Shown here in pieces: positions 11,098-22,439 of a DNA stretch of 64,000 nt. The translations under genes and the position numbers were made by a program. The notes beneath the pieces are model-generated. The model did not search any database. It had not been told where the DNA came from and saw only the letters and a program-made list of their open reading frames with translations. Numbering within the stretch: the first letter of the stretch is position 1; each line of letters opens with the position of its first letter. The DNA is from Blasia pusilla (Eukaryota; Marchantiophyta; Marchantiopsida; Blasiales), in the NCBI GenBank assembly GCA_050084515.1, contig CM114272.1, positions 52,638,001 through 52,702,000 on the forward strand. The letters are read 5' to 3'.

Positions 11098-12615
11098 CTA
11101 CCTCTCATACAGTATATTTCCCGCTTCAGCACCAACACCGAGCACCCGTTGCACAGCTTTCCGGACGCTCTGCTCAGTCCGACCCATGTAGATCCACACC
11201 TCGCTCAAGTACAAATAGCCCTTGGCTTTCATGACCAGTACTGTGGGGTACGAGTAATTGTCCAATTTGAAGCGAACAATCGTGTCTCCATCTTGCAGCG
11301 ATTTCTCCAATCCGGGGTAGAAAATCTCCACCACACTCTGCCCCGGAGCTCTCACATGACGCAGAACAACGTCCCCATGCCTGGGAACGAAAGTTACATC
11401 AATCCGGCCCGCTTGCCTTGGCTCCATGTCGCTATTGCTCTTGCGCTCGGGCCTGCAAGACGGATCATTCCTCATGGCTCTCACAATCACCAGCCCGCAT
11501 CGAGGCCTTCGTGTGGCATGATCACGCGACCTGCTCCAATGCGGTGTTGCCAGTCGTTGGCGTGCTGGATTGTCACTACGACACGGTGCAGCGATTTCCA
11601 GGGAATCGCTCGAGCTCGATCCACCAGAACTTTTGTCCGTTGGCGTTCTACCGAAACCTGGTGATCTCGGGCGAGGTTGCGGCGATCGAACTCGAGCTGG
11701 AGTGGGAGCTGGAGCTGGAGTGTCTCCGAGAGGCGTCCCGTTAGATCGATTCGGACCGGCCGGTCGCCACGGTCTCGGTCTTAAGCTGGCGGGGTTTACC
11801 CGCGGGCTTTGACGAGCAGCGTTATCAGCGCTAACCGGATCGCTGTGGTGCACTCTGGCGCGTGATGGGACGTAGGGACGAGGCCCGAGTGCATCATTCC
11901 TGAGCTTTTGTGCTCGCTGAGCTACCATCGCTCTGTGAGCAGCAGCGACATTGTGTGGGCGGTCTGGTCGTGGAACATTCGAATGTGAAGATCCTGCTCC
12001 TTCACTGATCGGAACATGCAGGATTTTACGTGGAGCTGCAACTATGGAGTTTGCGTGTAGGTTGCGGACAATGGTTGTCGGCAGCATTTGGCCATTACCA
12101 GCACAGACATCACAATCTGCCTCGTCGGGAACGGTACTGTGTGGCCTGTCCGAGTCAATGTTCTCAGCTGGCTCCTCGTTACCTGAAATTTCGTTGCAAT
12201 CAGCGCAAATCCGATTGCAATCGTTGCAGTTCCACTCCTCGACAGGCTCAATCTCAGCTTGACATTGGGGAGGTTGGGGATCCGGGGTTGCTCTCGGCTC
12301 TAACACTTCAGTCGCATACACTTGATCGTACTCACCCGCCGCAACTGCAACCGGACTCGCACATTCTTCCATCGCTATCTCCATCTCTTCCTCTTGCTCT
12401 TCCTCTTCCTCTTCCTCTTCCTCTTCCTCTTCCTCTTCCTGCCCCTCCTCCTCCTCTTCCTTCCCCTTCTCTTCCAAGACCTCGTCCTCCTCCTTTCGAG
12501 GATCTTCTCTTACAGCCCGGGTTCTCCGCGTCCCATCCTCCATCGCCAGTCCAACCACAAAGGCGACTGCCAAGATGTCCAGACATTTCAGGAAATCCCG
12601 ACACTGATCGTGCAT
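11098..12615 (-). CDS. Acidic protein of unknown function, paralogue of the 13957-14607 product
   Basis: The frame encodes about 505 residues from the first ATG (12615-12613) and stays open upstream to a TAG at 12736-12738, so the true start is uncertain. Near the start is a short hydrophobic stretch (LDILAVAFVVGLAM), then a long Glu-rich run (about 45 residues), then a small Cys-rich patch (CNDCNRICADC). A Pro/Arg/Ser-rich middle follows. The last 135 residues are compact: RRPRCGL, then DGDTIVRFK, then AKGYLYLSEVWIYMG. This C-terminal module recurs in the neighbouring minus-strand frame at 13957-14607. The Glu run comes from an imperfect CTTCCT repeat. No known family was recognised; an intron or a decayed start is possible. 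Confidence 0.5.
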   Translation of the reverse strand: MHDQCRDFLKCLDILAVAFVVGLAMEDGTRRTRAVREDPRKEEDEVLEEKGKEEEEEGQEEEEEEEEEEEEEEQEEEMEIAMEECASPVAVAAGEYDQVYATEVLEPRATPDPQPPQCQAEIEPVEEWNCNDCNRICADCNEISGNEEPAENIDSDRPHSTVPDEADCDVCAGNGQMLPTTIVRNLHANSIVAAPRKILHVPISEGAGSSHSNVPRPDRPHNVAAAHRAMVAQRAQKLRNDALGPRPYVPSRARVHHSDPVSADNAARQSPRVNPASLRPRPWRPAGPNRSNGTPLGDTPAPAPTPARVRSPQPRPRSPGFGRTPTDKSSGGSSSSDSLEIAAPCRSDNPARQRLATPHWSRSRDHATRRPRCGLVIVRAMRNDPSCRPERKSNSDMEPRQAGRIDVTFVPRHGDVVLRHVRAPGQSVVEIFYPGLEKSLQDGDTIVRFKLDNYSYPTVLVMKAKGYLYLSEVWIYMGRTEQSVRKAVQRVLGVGAEAGNILYER

Positions 12616-12735
12616 TGCATTGCCAACAAATCGGAGCGATCCTGTCACCCGACTACTCTCGCGGTTCTCGAGCTCTTTCGCTCGTGAAAACAGTGGTGAG
12701 TCGAGTCCAAACGCTGCGACGTCCCGGTCGCGCCG

Positions 12736-13050
12736 CTACTCGGCGTTGGCACGACTGCCACGGCCACTCAGGCTCCCATGCCGCATGAGCGGAAGGTCAC
12801 GATGTCAGTTGGGCAGCTCTTCGTGGGGCCTGGGGCGCGGGGAGTTGTAAAGGGAGTTCGACAGGCTCATATCTGCGGGAGACGGATTCGAAGAACCCGA
12901 CGACGACGAGTAGTACTCCGGTGTGGGAATCGCATAATTCACCGGATCGCCCGACGCGATCGTTATCAGCGATTTGTACAGACCCACCAACGCCTGCAAG
13001 AAGCTGAGGATAGACAGGAGGATCATTCTGCGCGAACGAATCTGGGGCAC
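12736..13050 (-). other. Same-frame upstream segment of the acidic-protein locus, with two stops
   Basis: This segment lies in exactly the same frame as the acidic-protein gene. It encodes MILLSILSFLQALVGLYKSL, a plausible signal or membrane segment, followed by a Ser/Gly/Pro/Tyr-rich stretch. A TGA at 12805-12807 and the TAG at 12736-12738 separate it from the downstream frame. It may be the true N-terminal exon, with an intron covering both stops, or the gene may be a pseudogene. No clear GT donor was found before the TGA. Confidence 0.3.
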
Positions 13051-13059
13051 CCGTCACTC

Positions 13060-13956
13060 GCTTCTCCAAAACCTCTCTAGAAAGCGCCGGTATTGCGGTC
13101 GTTGCATGAGGGGAAGCTGGCATCGACGAGCTTATTTATTGCTAAGAGGTCTAATCGCCACGACTAGTTCATAGTAACGCGGCCATGGCCGATCTCGCAT
13201 GCATACCTTCATGATGCGATGGCGCGGATGGAACCGCCGACCGAACTGGGGCTGTCGAAATCGTTCTGCTCTTGAGGCTTGGAAGACGCGATCGTAATCG
13301 GTGCCGATCTGGAGATCGAGAAGTGGGTTTGGATCATCGAGTCCCGACGATCATGGGTCTACCGCAACCGCATACGGTGATCTGTCAGGATTCTGAGGAT
13401 GGGAAAATATCGCCCGACCCACCGGGGACCGCAGAGGCCCACGGCGGAGAAGTGGTTGAGAGGAGTGGTAGTAGTGTACTCGACTGGAAAGTCCTGGACA
13501 ATCCGATCTTCGCACACAAATCCGAGCTGTTTCGTAGGACTACAGCGGACGCCGCGGGAGCTTTGGACGCCAAGCGGAAGGAGATGGCGAGAATTCGCAC
13601 TCGCCCGGCGCATGCGCAGGATGACGCCTCGCCCTTCACTTGCCCGACGTCGACAGAAGCCCAGCGAGGTAAATTGCAACGCTCCAAGTCCACTTTGAAC
13701 TTGCAAGAGCTCGCCACCACCACGCGCTGGATCCCTACGAGGAAGATTCCGACGCGACGGTGGCGATCGAGGTTGAGAGGCTGGGCGTCGGAGCGCACAC
13801 TCTTGTCAACCCAGTCCTTCGACGGGCTGACGAAACCCACGATTCCTGCGGCGATGGCGGCGAGAAGGTCCAAATCCCTCGATCACGCACAAGCTCAAGG
13901 AACTCGCAGCATTTTCTCCACCTCCAGGCGCTGGACGGTGTGGGTCGTCGTCGCGT
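13060..13956. other. GC-rich spacer with overlapping open frames, none accepted
   Basis: High GC keeps several frames open on both strands, including a 252-codon plus-strand frame (13272-14030) and a 162-codon minus-strand frame (13385-13873). None shows a recognisable domain. Part of this stretch could be coding or untranslated sequence of the two neighbouring paralogues. Confidence 0.3.
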
Positions 13957-14607
13957 CTAAGCTTCTGGCATTTGGACGCCGTCTTTTCCCAAGTACACCC
14001 AATGCCCGTGATGAAACATGTAGCCTCTAGCGGACACGAAAACCTTGTCCAGTCGCTCGTACCCGTTGTGCTTGTAGCGGAGCAAATAATCCCCGTCTTC
14101 GACAAACAGCAATGGATCCCAGAACTCCATCATGCGACGCCCATCCTTCTTCACGTGGTGCACTATGAGGTCCGACTCTCGGGGTTCGAATTGCGCATCC
14201 GCTCTCCCGAGCGGAGTGCTGCTGCTTTTCCGAGCGGAGTTGGCACTCGCTGTGCCGAGGGCCTCGTTCGCAGAGTCTGAGTGACTTCTCAGGGAGCGCA
14301 GCAACAGCAACCCGCATCGCGGCCTGCGAGCCAACCGCCGCACGCGCTGGCCATTCCCATCGAACCGCCTCTCCTCCCACGCTGTTTCGTGTCTCCTGGT
14401 AGTGGTAGCCGCAGCAGGATGAGCCTGCGCTCGGATTTGAATGTGATCTTCACCCCCACCTCCGCTGTAGAATCCCAATCGCAATTGTGGTCGCGTCGCT
14501 GTCGCTGCGTCGCGAGCTCGCTGGCTTCCTTGGGCCCCCGAGAACTCCCGCTCGACGACTGGTCTGGATCTTGGAGAGCGGAACTGCACGGTTATGTCCG
14601 AGGGCAT
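13957..14607 (-). CDS. Protein of unknown function sharing a C-terminal module with the acidic protein
   Basis: About 216 residues from the first ATG (14607-14605); the frame is open to about 14735 without another ATG. The N-terminal half is Arg/Ser/Ala-rich and probably disordered. The C-terminal 118 residues match the end of the product at 11098-12615. RRPRCGL starts both modules, DGDYLLRYK matches DGDTIVRFK, and ARGYMFHHGHWVYLG matches AKGYLYLSEVWIYMG, with aromatic and Gly positions kept. Preservation of these positions between diverged neighbours suggests both have been translated, and that they arose by local duplication. No database family was recognised. Function is unknown. Confidence 0.5.
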   Translation of the reverse strand: MPSDITVQFRSPRSRPVVEREFSGAQGSQRARDAATATRPQLRLGFYSGGGGEDHIQIRAQAHPAAATTTRRHETAWEERRFDGNGQRVRRLARRPRCGLLLLRSLRSHSDSANEALGTASANSARKSSSTPLGRADAQFEPRESDLIVHHVKKDGRRMMEFWDPLLFVEDGDYLLRYKHNGYERLDKVFVSARGYMFHHGHWVYLGKDGVQMPEA

Positions 14608-14772
14608 TCTTCCCGTGATCGCCGTCGCCTCACACGAATCCCTCGTCCATGGCGAGACCGCGGCATTCACTTCATCGATCTCTGATGACGGCTCTCGAAC
14701 AAATTTCCTTGGAACCTCCGAGAATCATCGGGACATAGATTTCTTCTCTTCTTCACTCGTCTGGTCTGTGCT

Positions 14773-15333
14773 GTGCTGTACTGCGCTGTGGTCAACGTAC
14801 GAGAGAAACTTGAATTCAGGCGAGAGAGGATGAGCAAAACTTTTAGTACCATGTCATACCGTTTGTCCAGAGCCCTCACCAAAAGGTGCGCCGTCTCTCG
14901 GTGCAACATCAAGGGTCGTGTCGTCTCAACCAGAGTGTGGCCCGATTCCTCCCAAAGGCTTTTGCTTCACCTCGACACTCGGACTCCAGACGAGGAGGGT
15001 TCTACACGGCATCCAACGCTCCTCCAATCGCGATTTCAGCAGAGGAAACCCGAACCCCTACGCCTTCAAAAATCACGGCAGGCCTCAACCTCAAGTCGAT
15101 CGACGTCCAACAACAACCAGTCGACGATCATTGAGAGCGCAAATCATCTCCCAACACAACCAACCCCATCCACAGTGGCAGCTGATTCTCCGAAAACTAA
15201 ATCTCCCGTCATCTGCATCGGGAAAACCCGCAGTTCTTGTCCTAAATTGAACATTCCTGCTCCCCACTACGGCTCGCAGGGTACAATTTATGGCCTTCCA
15301 CGGAAAAAGCGCGTGTTCCACGGTAAGTCGTAG
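14773..15333 (+). other. Unrecognised open frame in the GC-rich island
   Basis: A 186-codon plus-strand frame, rich in Ser, Thr and Arg. Two other plus frames are also open for 80-110 codons over the same stretch, so openness may reflect composition only. It could be an exon or the 5' region of the minus-strand paralogue. Confidence 0.2.
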
Positions 15334-15846
15334 CTGCAGCTGGGGTCGATGAGATCCTTACCGAATGAATCTGTCTTCGGACAACAGAATCATGCGGAAA
15401 GGCCGTTTGAAGCCTAGCACCAAAACCTTTCCCTCCCATGGTTTTGTAGCGTTGCCAAAGCTAATGGGTCTTGGCACTGGGATTCGGGTCAGAAATGGAT
15501 TTAGTGACGGTCAAGTTTCTACATGATGTTCATACAATCATGTTGATAAGAAGGATGGCCCCTTTTTATGAGCAGTTATGGACTCTTTCGGTCCCATTTT
15601 TAGTAATCCCATGGATGGGTTCTCAAGATCATCCCTTTTCGTCAAGACGGTTTACTTCTTTTTTGAATTCTTGCCTCTAACTATCGAATTAAAATGTCAT
15701 AATCGCTGATCCGCTAGTGTTTCCCGTAGACATCGGGGATCAAAGACATGGCAATTTGTTTAGAATTTTGTAATGTAGTGGTGGGAATGTTTCAGTAGTT
15801 CACTTTCACTTGCCGAAGATTACGCGAGGAATCATATAGTATCATC

Positions 15847-17290
15847 GTCATACTACTAAGAGCGTTAGCCTTGGCTCAGATGCTCTCCATGAAGCCCTTC
15901 AGTTTTTAAATTTTTGTTTAATTTTGCCTATGCTAAACCATATTCCTTCAAATGCTCCCGATGTCTTTCGTTTTTTTAAATTTTTAAAATATTTTGCTTC
16001 TAATAACCCAAAACTTGAATCAAATAGGTTTTAATAATTATATCAAATTTTGTCTTCAATTGAATTTTAATTTTAAAAATAGAATCTTCATGAAAAGATT
16101 GTGAAACTTTCTCATGATCAATTTATTATTTAAATATTTAAGAGAAACTAACTTTTTTTATTCCAAGTTAATTTTGGAAGGGAAATCACATATCATACTA
16201 TTAAGAGCGTTAGCCCTAGTTCAGGCCACTTGTGAAACCTTCTAGTTTTTTTAAAATTTTGCCTATGCTAAGCCATACGCCTTGGCTCAAATGCTCCCAA
16301 TCAAACCCACGTGCAAAGTCTTTCGATTTTTTTCAAGTTTTAAAATATTTTGCTTCTAGTAACCCAAAACTTGAATCAAAATAGGTTTTAATAATTATAT
16401 CAATTTTTGTCTTCAAATGAGTTTTAATTTTAAAAATAGAATCTTCATGAAAAGATTTCGAAACTTTCTCATGATCAATTTATTATTTAAATATTTAAGA
16501 GAAACTATAATTTTTAATTCCAAGTTAATTTTGGAAAGGAAATCACATATCATACTATTAAGAGCGTTAGCCCAGGCTCAAATGCTCCCGATGAAGGCCA
16601 CTTGTGAAGCCTTTCAGTTTTTAAATTTTTGTTTAATTTTGCCTATGCTAAACCATATGCCTTGGCTCAAATGTTCCCAATCAAGCCCACTTGCAAAGTC
16701 TTTCAATTTTTCAATTTTTTCCTTATATTAACCCAAAACTTGAATCAAAATAGGTTTTAATAATTATATCAATTTTTGTCTTCAAATGAGTTTTAATTTT
16801 AAAAACATAAATCTTCATGAAAAGATTGTGAATGTTTCTCATGATGAATTTCCTATTTAAATATTTAAGAGAAACTAAAATTTTTAATTCCAAGTTAATT
16901 CTGGAAGGGAAATCACATATCATACTATTAAGAGCATTAGCCCTAGCTCATATGCTCCCGATGAAGGCCACTTGTGAAGCCTTTCAGTTTTTGTGTAATT
17001 TTGCCTATGCTAAGCCACACGCCTTGGCTCAAATGCTCCCAATCAAGCCCACGCACAAAGTCTTTCAATTTTTCAATTTTTAAAATTTTTTGCTTATATT
17101 AACCCAAACCATGAATCAAAATAGGTTTTAATACTTATAACAATCTTGTCTTCAAATAAGTTTTAATTTTAAAAATATAATCTTCATGAAAAGATTGTGA
17201 ATCTTTCTCATTATCAATTTATTATTTAAATATTTATGATAAAATATAAATTTTAATTCCAAGTTAATTTTGGAAGGGAAATTGCACATT
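15847..17290 (+). repeat. AT-rich tandem repeat, about four units of 345-370 bp
   Basis: Each unit carries ATACTATTAAGAGCGTTAGCC near its start and a TTTTGGAAGGGAAATCACA-like block at its end. The GCGTTAGCC-type motif recurs at about 15861, 16206, 16563 and 16933, so successive periods are about 345, 357 and 370 bp. The last copy decays at about 17290. The short frames within it are repeats of one another and are not genes. The structure is satellite-like; no protein is encoded. Confidence 0.9.
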
Positions 17291-19589
17291 AATTAAAAAC
17301 TGAAAAAATAGAAGGATAGTGTAAATTTTATTATTCTTAAAAAGATTAAAATAAATTTTTTAATACTTTTTTATTTTCAAGTTTTATTTGTGAGGGGTTC
17401 CTAAAGAATATTTTGATACAAACTTTGGATCAAAATGAGTGTATTTTTTTTTAACTAATCGAGAGATGGGGGTTAGGAAATAAGGATAATTGATTTCTTT
17501 CTGAGCTATTAAGGTAAACGATAAGCCTTCTTGAAAATAAAAATTATAATCTCATGATTATTCATATATTGAAGCCAAAAAAAACATATTTACTTTTTTT
17601 TTTAAACTTTATAATTTTAACATGTGTCTGATATAATGATTTCAATATATTTTCCACATATGAAGTATATTGATTTCCATCAATCCGGCTTAGTGCATCA
17701 CACATGCAAAATATTACTAGTAGATAAGTAGTGTGGTGAATGTTCATCATATATTAACTAATTTTATTTTGCTATTTTTCTATCACAATTTGTGTAAGGA
17801 AGAATTCATACATGTATTCATTTCCAAAGGCGAGAATTGGCCATTTCTTAACTCGTCCTCAATTGGTCAACCCTTCTATTTGTAATTTAAGGAGTTCGCC
17901 AACTAATCACTCCTTGTTAATTTCCAAAATAGAGTTCATGCTTCGAGAATTAATAAACATCTTGTTTGTTTTTTAATTCGTTTATTTTCTATTATCTAAG
18001 TTTTGTTAAATAAAAAGCCAATCTAGTTGTACTAAATAATTGGATACTTTTTGCCTTGGATGTGGTTATTCATCTCTAGATAGTGAATAGGGATGTGTAG
18101 TTAAAATCGATACAATGAAATGAATTTTACTTGTGTGTAATATTTCCTTAACCACATAGGCATTCAAAAATTTGGGCTGATTTCCAAATTATAATGATTG
18201 GGAACCACCAAAACCTTATGTCTTGAAACTTCACGATTACATAAATTGAGAAGTGAAAATCACATAGGTACTTAGTTATGGACAACTAGGAAATATAATG
18301 CTATCACAAGCTAAGGAATCGAAAATAGGGAGTGTAGTATGAATCTTTAGAGAAGAATCCTCATAGACTAACAAACCCCATAGTTGCCATGCCATTAGGG
18401 CAAAATCATCATGAATTAACAAACCCCATCGTAGTGTTGTTATAGCGACAAAGAAAAAAATATGAAGTGTCGTGTGAATTATCGACAAGGATATGTCTTA
18501 TTACTCACTCAACAATAATGGACTAATCTGGATCTGCATCCAAAATATACATCATCATAGGCCAACATGAAAAAGCAAAATTGGAATTAGAAAGCGGAGC
18601 ATAGTACAAGGACATTGTTGGGTGTGAAACAACAAAACTGGAAATAGGAAGTGTGGCGTAGTACTAAGATGTTTTTGGATGAGAACCAACGATAATAGCA
18701 ACTTAATTCAAAGGGTTGGAAGTTAGAAGTAAATTCAAAGGGCTGGAAGTTCGAAGAAATTATCAAGATGAATTGATCTTCCATTCTCTAGAGAGATGAG
18801 GTACTAAATATGAATAGGTCTCTCCCTATCTCTAGAAGGACAAGGATGTATGGATCCTCTTGGGGCTCATGAGGGTTTCTCTAGCCTAATGCATTGAATC
18901 GGCACAATAGTACTTGTGGAATTATATTCCATCTTTGGACTCAATTGAACTTAATTTTATCAATATTTGTTTGATCTTCTCATACAATTTAGACTATGTG
19001 AAGTAAATTTATAAGGTGTTGGTCACTTTTAGAAGTGGTATTATTCCCTTTTTTTTACAAATATATGAGAAAAAAATTGCATAAGTAATGCATTGAGATG
19101 AAATAATTTTTTAATGAAATGCGTCATTTTTATTTTTTATATTTGATTTTTTCCATTGCTTTATAACTCTATTTCAACCCATTCATATATGTGACTTTGT
19201 TTCATTTCAAAATAACCCCCATTTCTATAGCTCATTTCTACCTATAGTAGTGCCCCTTTTCTCCACTAATAACTAATATGAATCCAATTTTAAGTAATTA
19301 TTGAAGGATAATTTCAAACATATCTTTTTTACATCTATTTGGTTCATTAGGATATATGTCAATCAGTTTTCCAACCAAATTTCTCTTGCCAAAATTATTT
19401 TCCAAAACTTACCCCTAACAATTAATTAATCTTCAATTGCCAAATCTTTCTCTAGAAACAATCATCATTATTAGACTTATTACAAACATTACAGTGTCTT
19501 CTTCTTTAAGAGGTGTAAGTTTATTTGTTCATTTTTTCCATATCGACATTTTTTTATGCATGCTTTCTATCCCTCCAATGTAACTTGAA
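17291..19589. other. AT-rich region, nothing recognised
   Basis: Long A/T runs and no coding frame above background. No paired repeats or known element ends were recognised. Confidence 0.5.
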
Positions 19590-20040
19590 AATAGTAGTAT
19601 TCGAACCAGTATGCGGCCCTTTTCAGGGTTTTCAGTTGGGACTAACACGGCAGGGCAAGGATTTGAGTTTTAGAAATGAGTTCGGAAATACGAACAGGCT
19701 GGAATACCCAACTAACACGGTAGGGTTTTGAGTTTTAGAAGTGAGTTTGGAAATATTAACAAGCTGGAACAGTTGGGACTAAAACGGCACGGTTTGAGTT
19801 TTAGAACTGAGTTTGGAAATATGAACACGCTGTAACACCAAACACGGATAGGGAGTAACAGTCAAATTCCTTAACACCAAGCGGTTTGGAGTACACGAAT
19901 AGAGGATGGATACTATTCTGCATTTATGGGAGAATTCATATTAACACGAATGTTGGCATCCGACCGTTAAAAGATTCTTATCCTAGGGTTGACAACGTGG
20001 AGAGTAACTTGCATTCTGGAAGCTCTGCACTTGGAGTCAA
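19590..20040 (+). repeat. Dispersed repeat copy with an internal three-fold subrepeat
   Basis: This segment is matched in reverse by 47025-47390, including the motifs ACACGAA, TAACATCCGA/GGCATCCGAC and TCCTAGGGT. Inside it, a 65-85 bp block repeats about three times between 19630 and 19840; each block has ACTAACACGG-like and TTTGAGTTTTAGAA blocks. The family is not identified; an LTR or the end of a non-autonomous element is possible. Confidence 0.6.
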
Positions 20041-20944
20041 CTTCTTGTAGGGGCCGTAAATATTCCAATTGAAATATTTTTTTTGAATAAGATTTATGAT
20101 TTTTTTATTTAAATTATCAATATTGTAGAAATTTCTTGAAGGAAATGGAAATTTTATCATAATTAAAAATATGAATCAAATTGTACCATAATTTCTCATA
20201 TTTCTTAATTCACCCAAAAAACTAAATATGTAGAGATTTATTTTTAATTTTAAATAGATCTCTAAAATTTAAAAAAATTAAATAAATATCTACAATACAT
20301 AACTAATGACTATAATTTCTTCATTCTAATATTATTTTCAACTCATTATAAAAGCACAAGATTGCATACATATAAAGTCTATAAACTTAAATTGGCCTCA
20401 TGGGATGACAATATGTTTCAATTACTAAAATCCATGATGAGTATGGAAAAGACCATGGGTGTAAAAAAAGCAACATCCACAATAATGTCCTTTCATGTCT
20501 GTGTCATGGATAGACTTGTCCATTTATTTGCAACCAAGTTCGAACATCCATCTCTACTACATATGAACATATTATAATGGAACTACGCTTAAATCACTTA
20601 TTGATTACTACTTTTAAAATTGATTTGGGAAATCTTGTTTAGGATTTAGTAACAGGCGGGCGAGTGGGAGTCCTAGCCATGGGCAATCACATGCTCTAGC
20701 GGCGCACGTAGATCCTTCTAATCGTTGTGGACCTTCTACAAATCCAATACAACCCTGTGGATGTGGTAGGTTAAGTTCACAACCTTGACATAGAAAGTAA
20801 GATGATAATCGTCGTTACAAAATTATTATAAATTTTGGGAAAGATTTTGTACATAAATGGAAATTTGAAAACTTTGCAAATTTTTGAACGAGGAATGTGA
20901 ATTTTACTTGCCAAAATTTTCCCAAAAGCTAAAATTATTTTCAT
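20041..20944. other. AT-rich spacer, nothing recognised
   Basis: No coding frame or repeat structure was recognised apart from short A/T runs. Confidence 0.45.
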
Positions 20945-21552
20945 TATTAAGAAAAATATGTCGTGCGCATACACATCACTACATAACCCATATCGTTGGT
21001 CACATCTAAACACCATACAACACAAATCTTCCTTACACACGTGTCGATCCACTCATAAATGACACACATTCACGCATATGCATTGAGACCCCACAACCAC
21101 CCCCTAGCTATCAACTGGATTCACTAACTCCAAATAGTACACACATATCTACCCAACATAATCTACTATCTTATACACATTTGACACCATCAGTTTCGTC
21201 ATCCCCGCAAAACTACAGCTATCCGCCATGTTGATCCCTCCGGAGAGATCTAATACTCTCATACCCTGCTCCAACCGCTGCCACACAACACGTGTGGTAC
21301 TTGAACATATGAAGTCTCCACCCCAAGAGCACGACCTTCACTTCACTCTGTATGCTCCAAGACATAGGCATGGCTCCACGTCTGCCTCACCAGCTCGTCT
21401 ACACTCCACGCAACTTAACGCTCGTTCCCAATAACAATGAAGAAATCTCCGCACAATAGGAAGAGACACCCATGCTCTAGCTAAAGTCTAACCACCAACT
21501 CCTATCGAATCATGTACTACGTGGGTGATACACCCCCAATAGAGGTCTGTAT

Positions 21553-21828
21553 CTAAAAGGGACAATGCTCAATGTCGTATTTCCATAACCCCAATGCCAA
21601 ACATGTCACCGTCCCTAAACAAAAGGGTTGGGCACCCAAATCAAGTAGGACGCACTGAGGGTGGTACACCGTACTTGTGGGACTAACCAAGCAAAACACT
21701 CTAGTTTGGCTATCCAACAACACTACATCTGGTGTGATTATGGCTCGCTCTATTGCTGGCCTAGCTAGCATATCTACTAACTTCGTTGCCGTAGTATGCC
21801 ATGACTTAGTGGGGCCCATGTTGAGCAC
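21553..21828 (-). pseudogene. Aspartic protease fragment of the relic
   Basis: The 91-codon frame has RPAIERAIITPDV, VSPTSTVYHP and then VLLDLGAQPFCLG. The last is the protease active-site region with D-S-G changed to D-L-G. The same stretch in the large element reads VSPTGQVYRPDRVLLDS. The catalytic Asp is kept but its neighbour is not, so the copy is probably inactive. It continues to HCPF, where the larger copy has a frameshifted equivalent. Confidence 0.65.
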
Positions 21829-22330
21829 CTACTTCGAGGGCATGTCCACCACCTCCTCAATGAGAGGCAGTCACCTCTCCATACTCACACAACATGGCGG
21901 CCAGGTGAAACACCTCCACTAGTCCAACTCCCATCGCCGCCAACTCCATGATGGAAAATAAAGGAATCAGGCTCACCCTAGTGGTCACCTCCAACAACGT
22001 GATCAATAGTGACTCCACCGGAGCCGGCATAGAAGTCGTCTTACCAACTCCTCATGACATCGACGCACTTTCCTTACCTATGGGCACAACTGGTCGTCAA
22101 GGCAACATCAACAATGTATGAAGTGCCTCTGACAATATGAAGTACTATGGAACCCTATTTTTCCGCCCATTGGTCCCCTCCTGTGGGTCGATCTCCACCC
22201 CACCCCTCATTGGCTTGGTCACCCTCACAACACCCCGAGTCATCACTGTAGCAACCTCTACCTGAGCCGCACTGCACATAAACCTCAAGCCCATGTAATC
22301 CTCCCCCGTATCCTAATACGACATGGAGGC

Positions 22331-22385
22331 TGGAGCCACACTAGCTACTCTTGGCTCCGTGCCAAGAGTAGCTAGTGTGGCTCCA
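22331..22385. repeat. Perfect 25-bp inverted repeat with 5-nt loop
   Basis: Arms 22331-22355 and 22361-22385 pair without mismatch around TCCGT. It lies at the edge of the minus-strand relic. Perfect pairing in otherwise decayed sequence suggests recent origin or selection. Confidence 0.9.
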
Positions 22386-22439
22386 CTCTCCACGTTGTAT
22401 TGCCTCGCGATGGGGGAGGGTCAAGGATAGTGGGACTAA

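Noticed and set aside
12030-12788. 252-codon plus-strand frame rich in Leu and Pro
   Set aside because: It is the reverse of the Glu-rich run and Pro/Arg-rich part of the minus-strand acidic protein. Its composition is a by-product of the CTTCCT repeat.
13272-14030. 252-codon plus-strand open frame
   Set aside because: It overlaps the end of the minus-strand paralogue and has no recognisable domain. Several frames are open here because of high GC.
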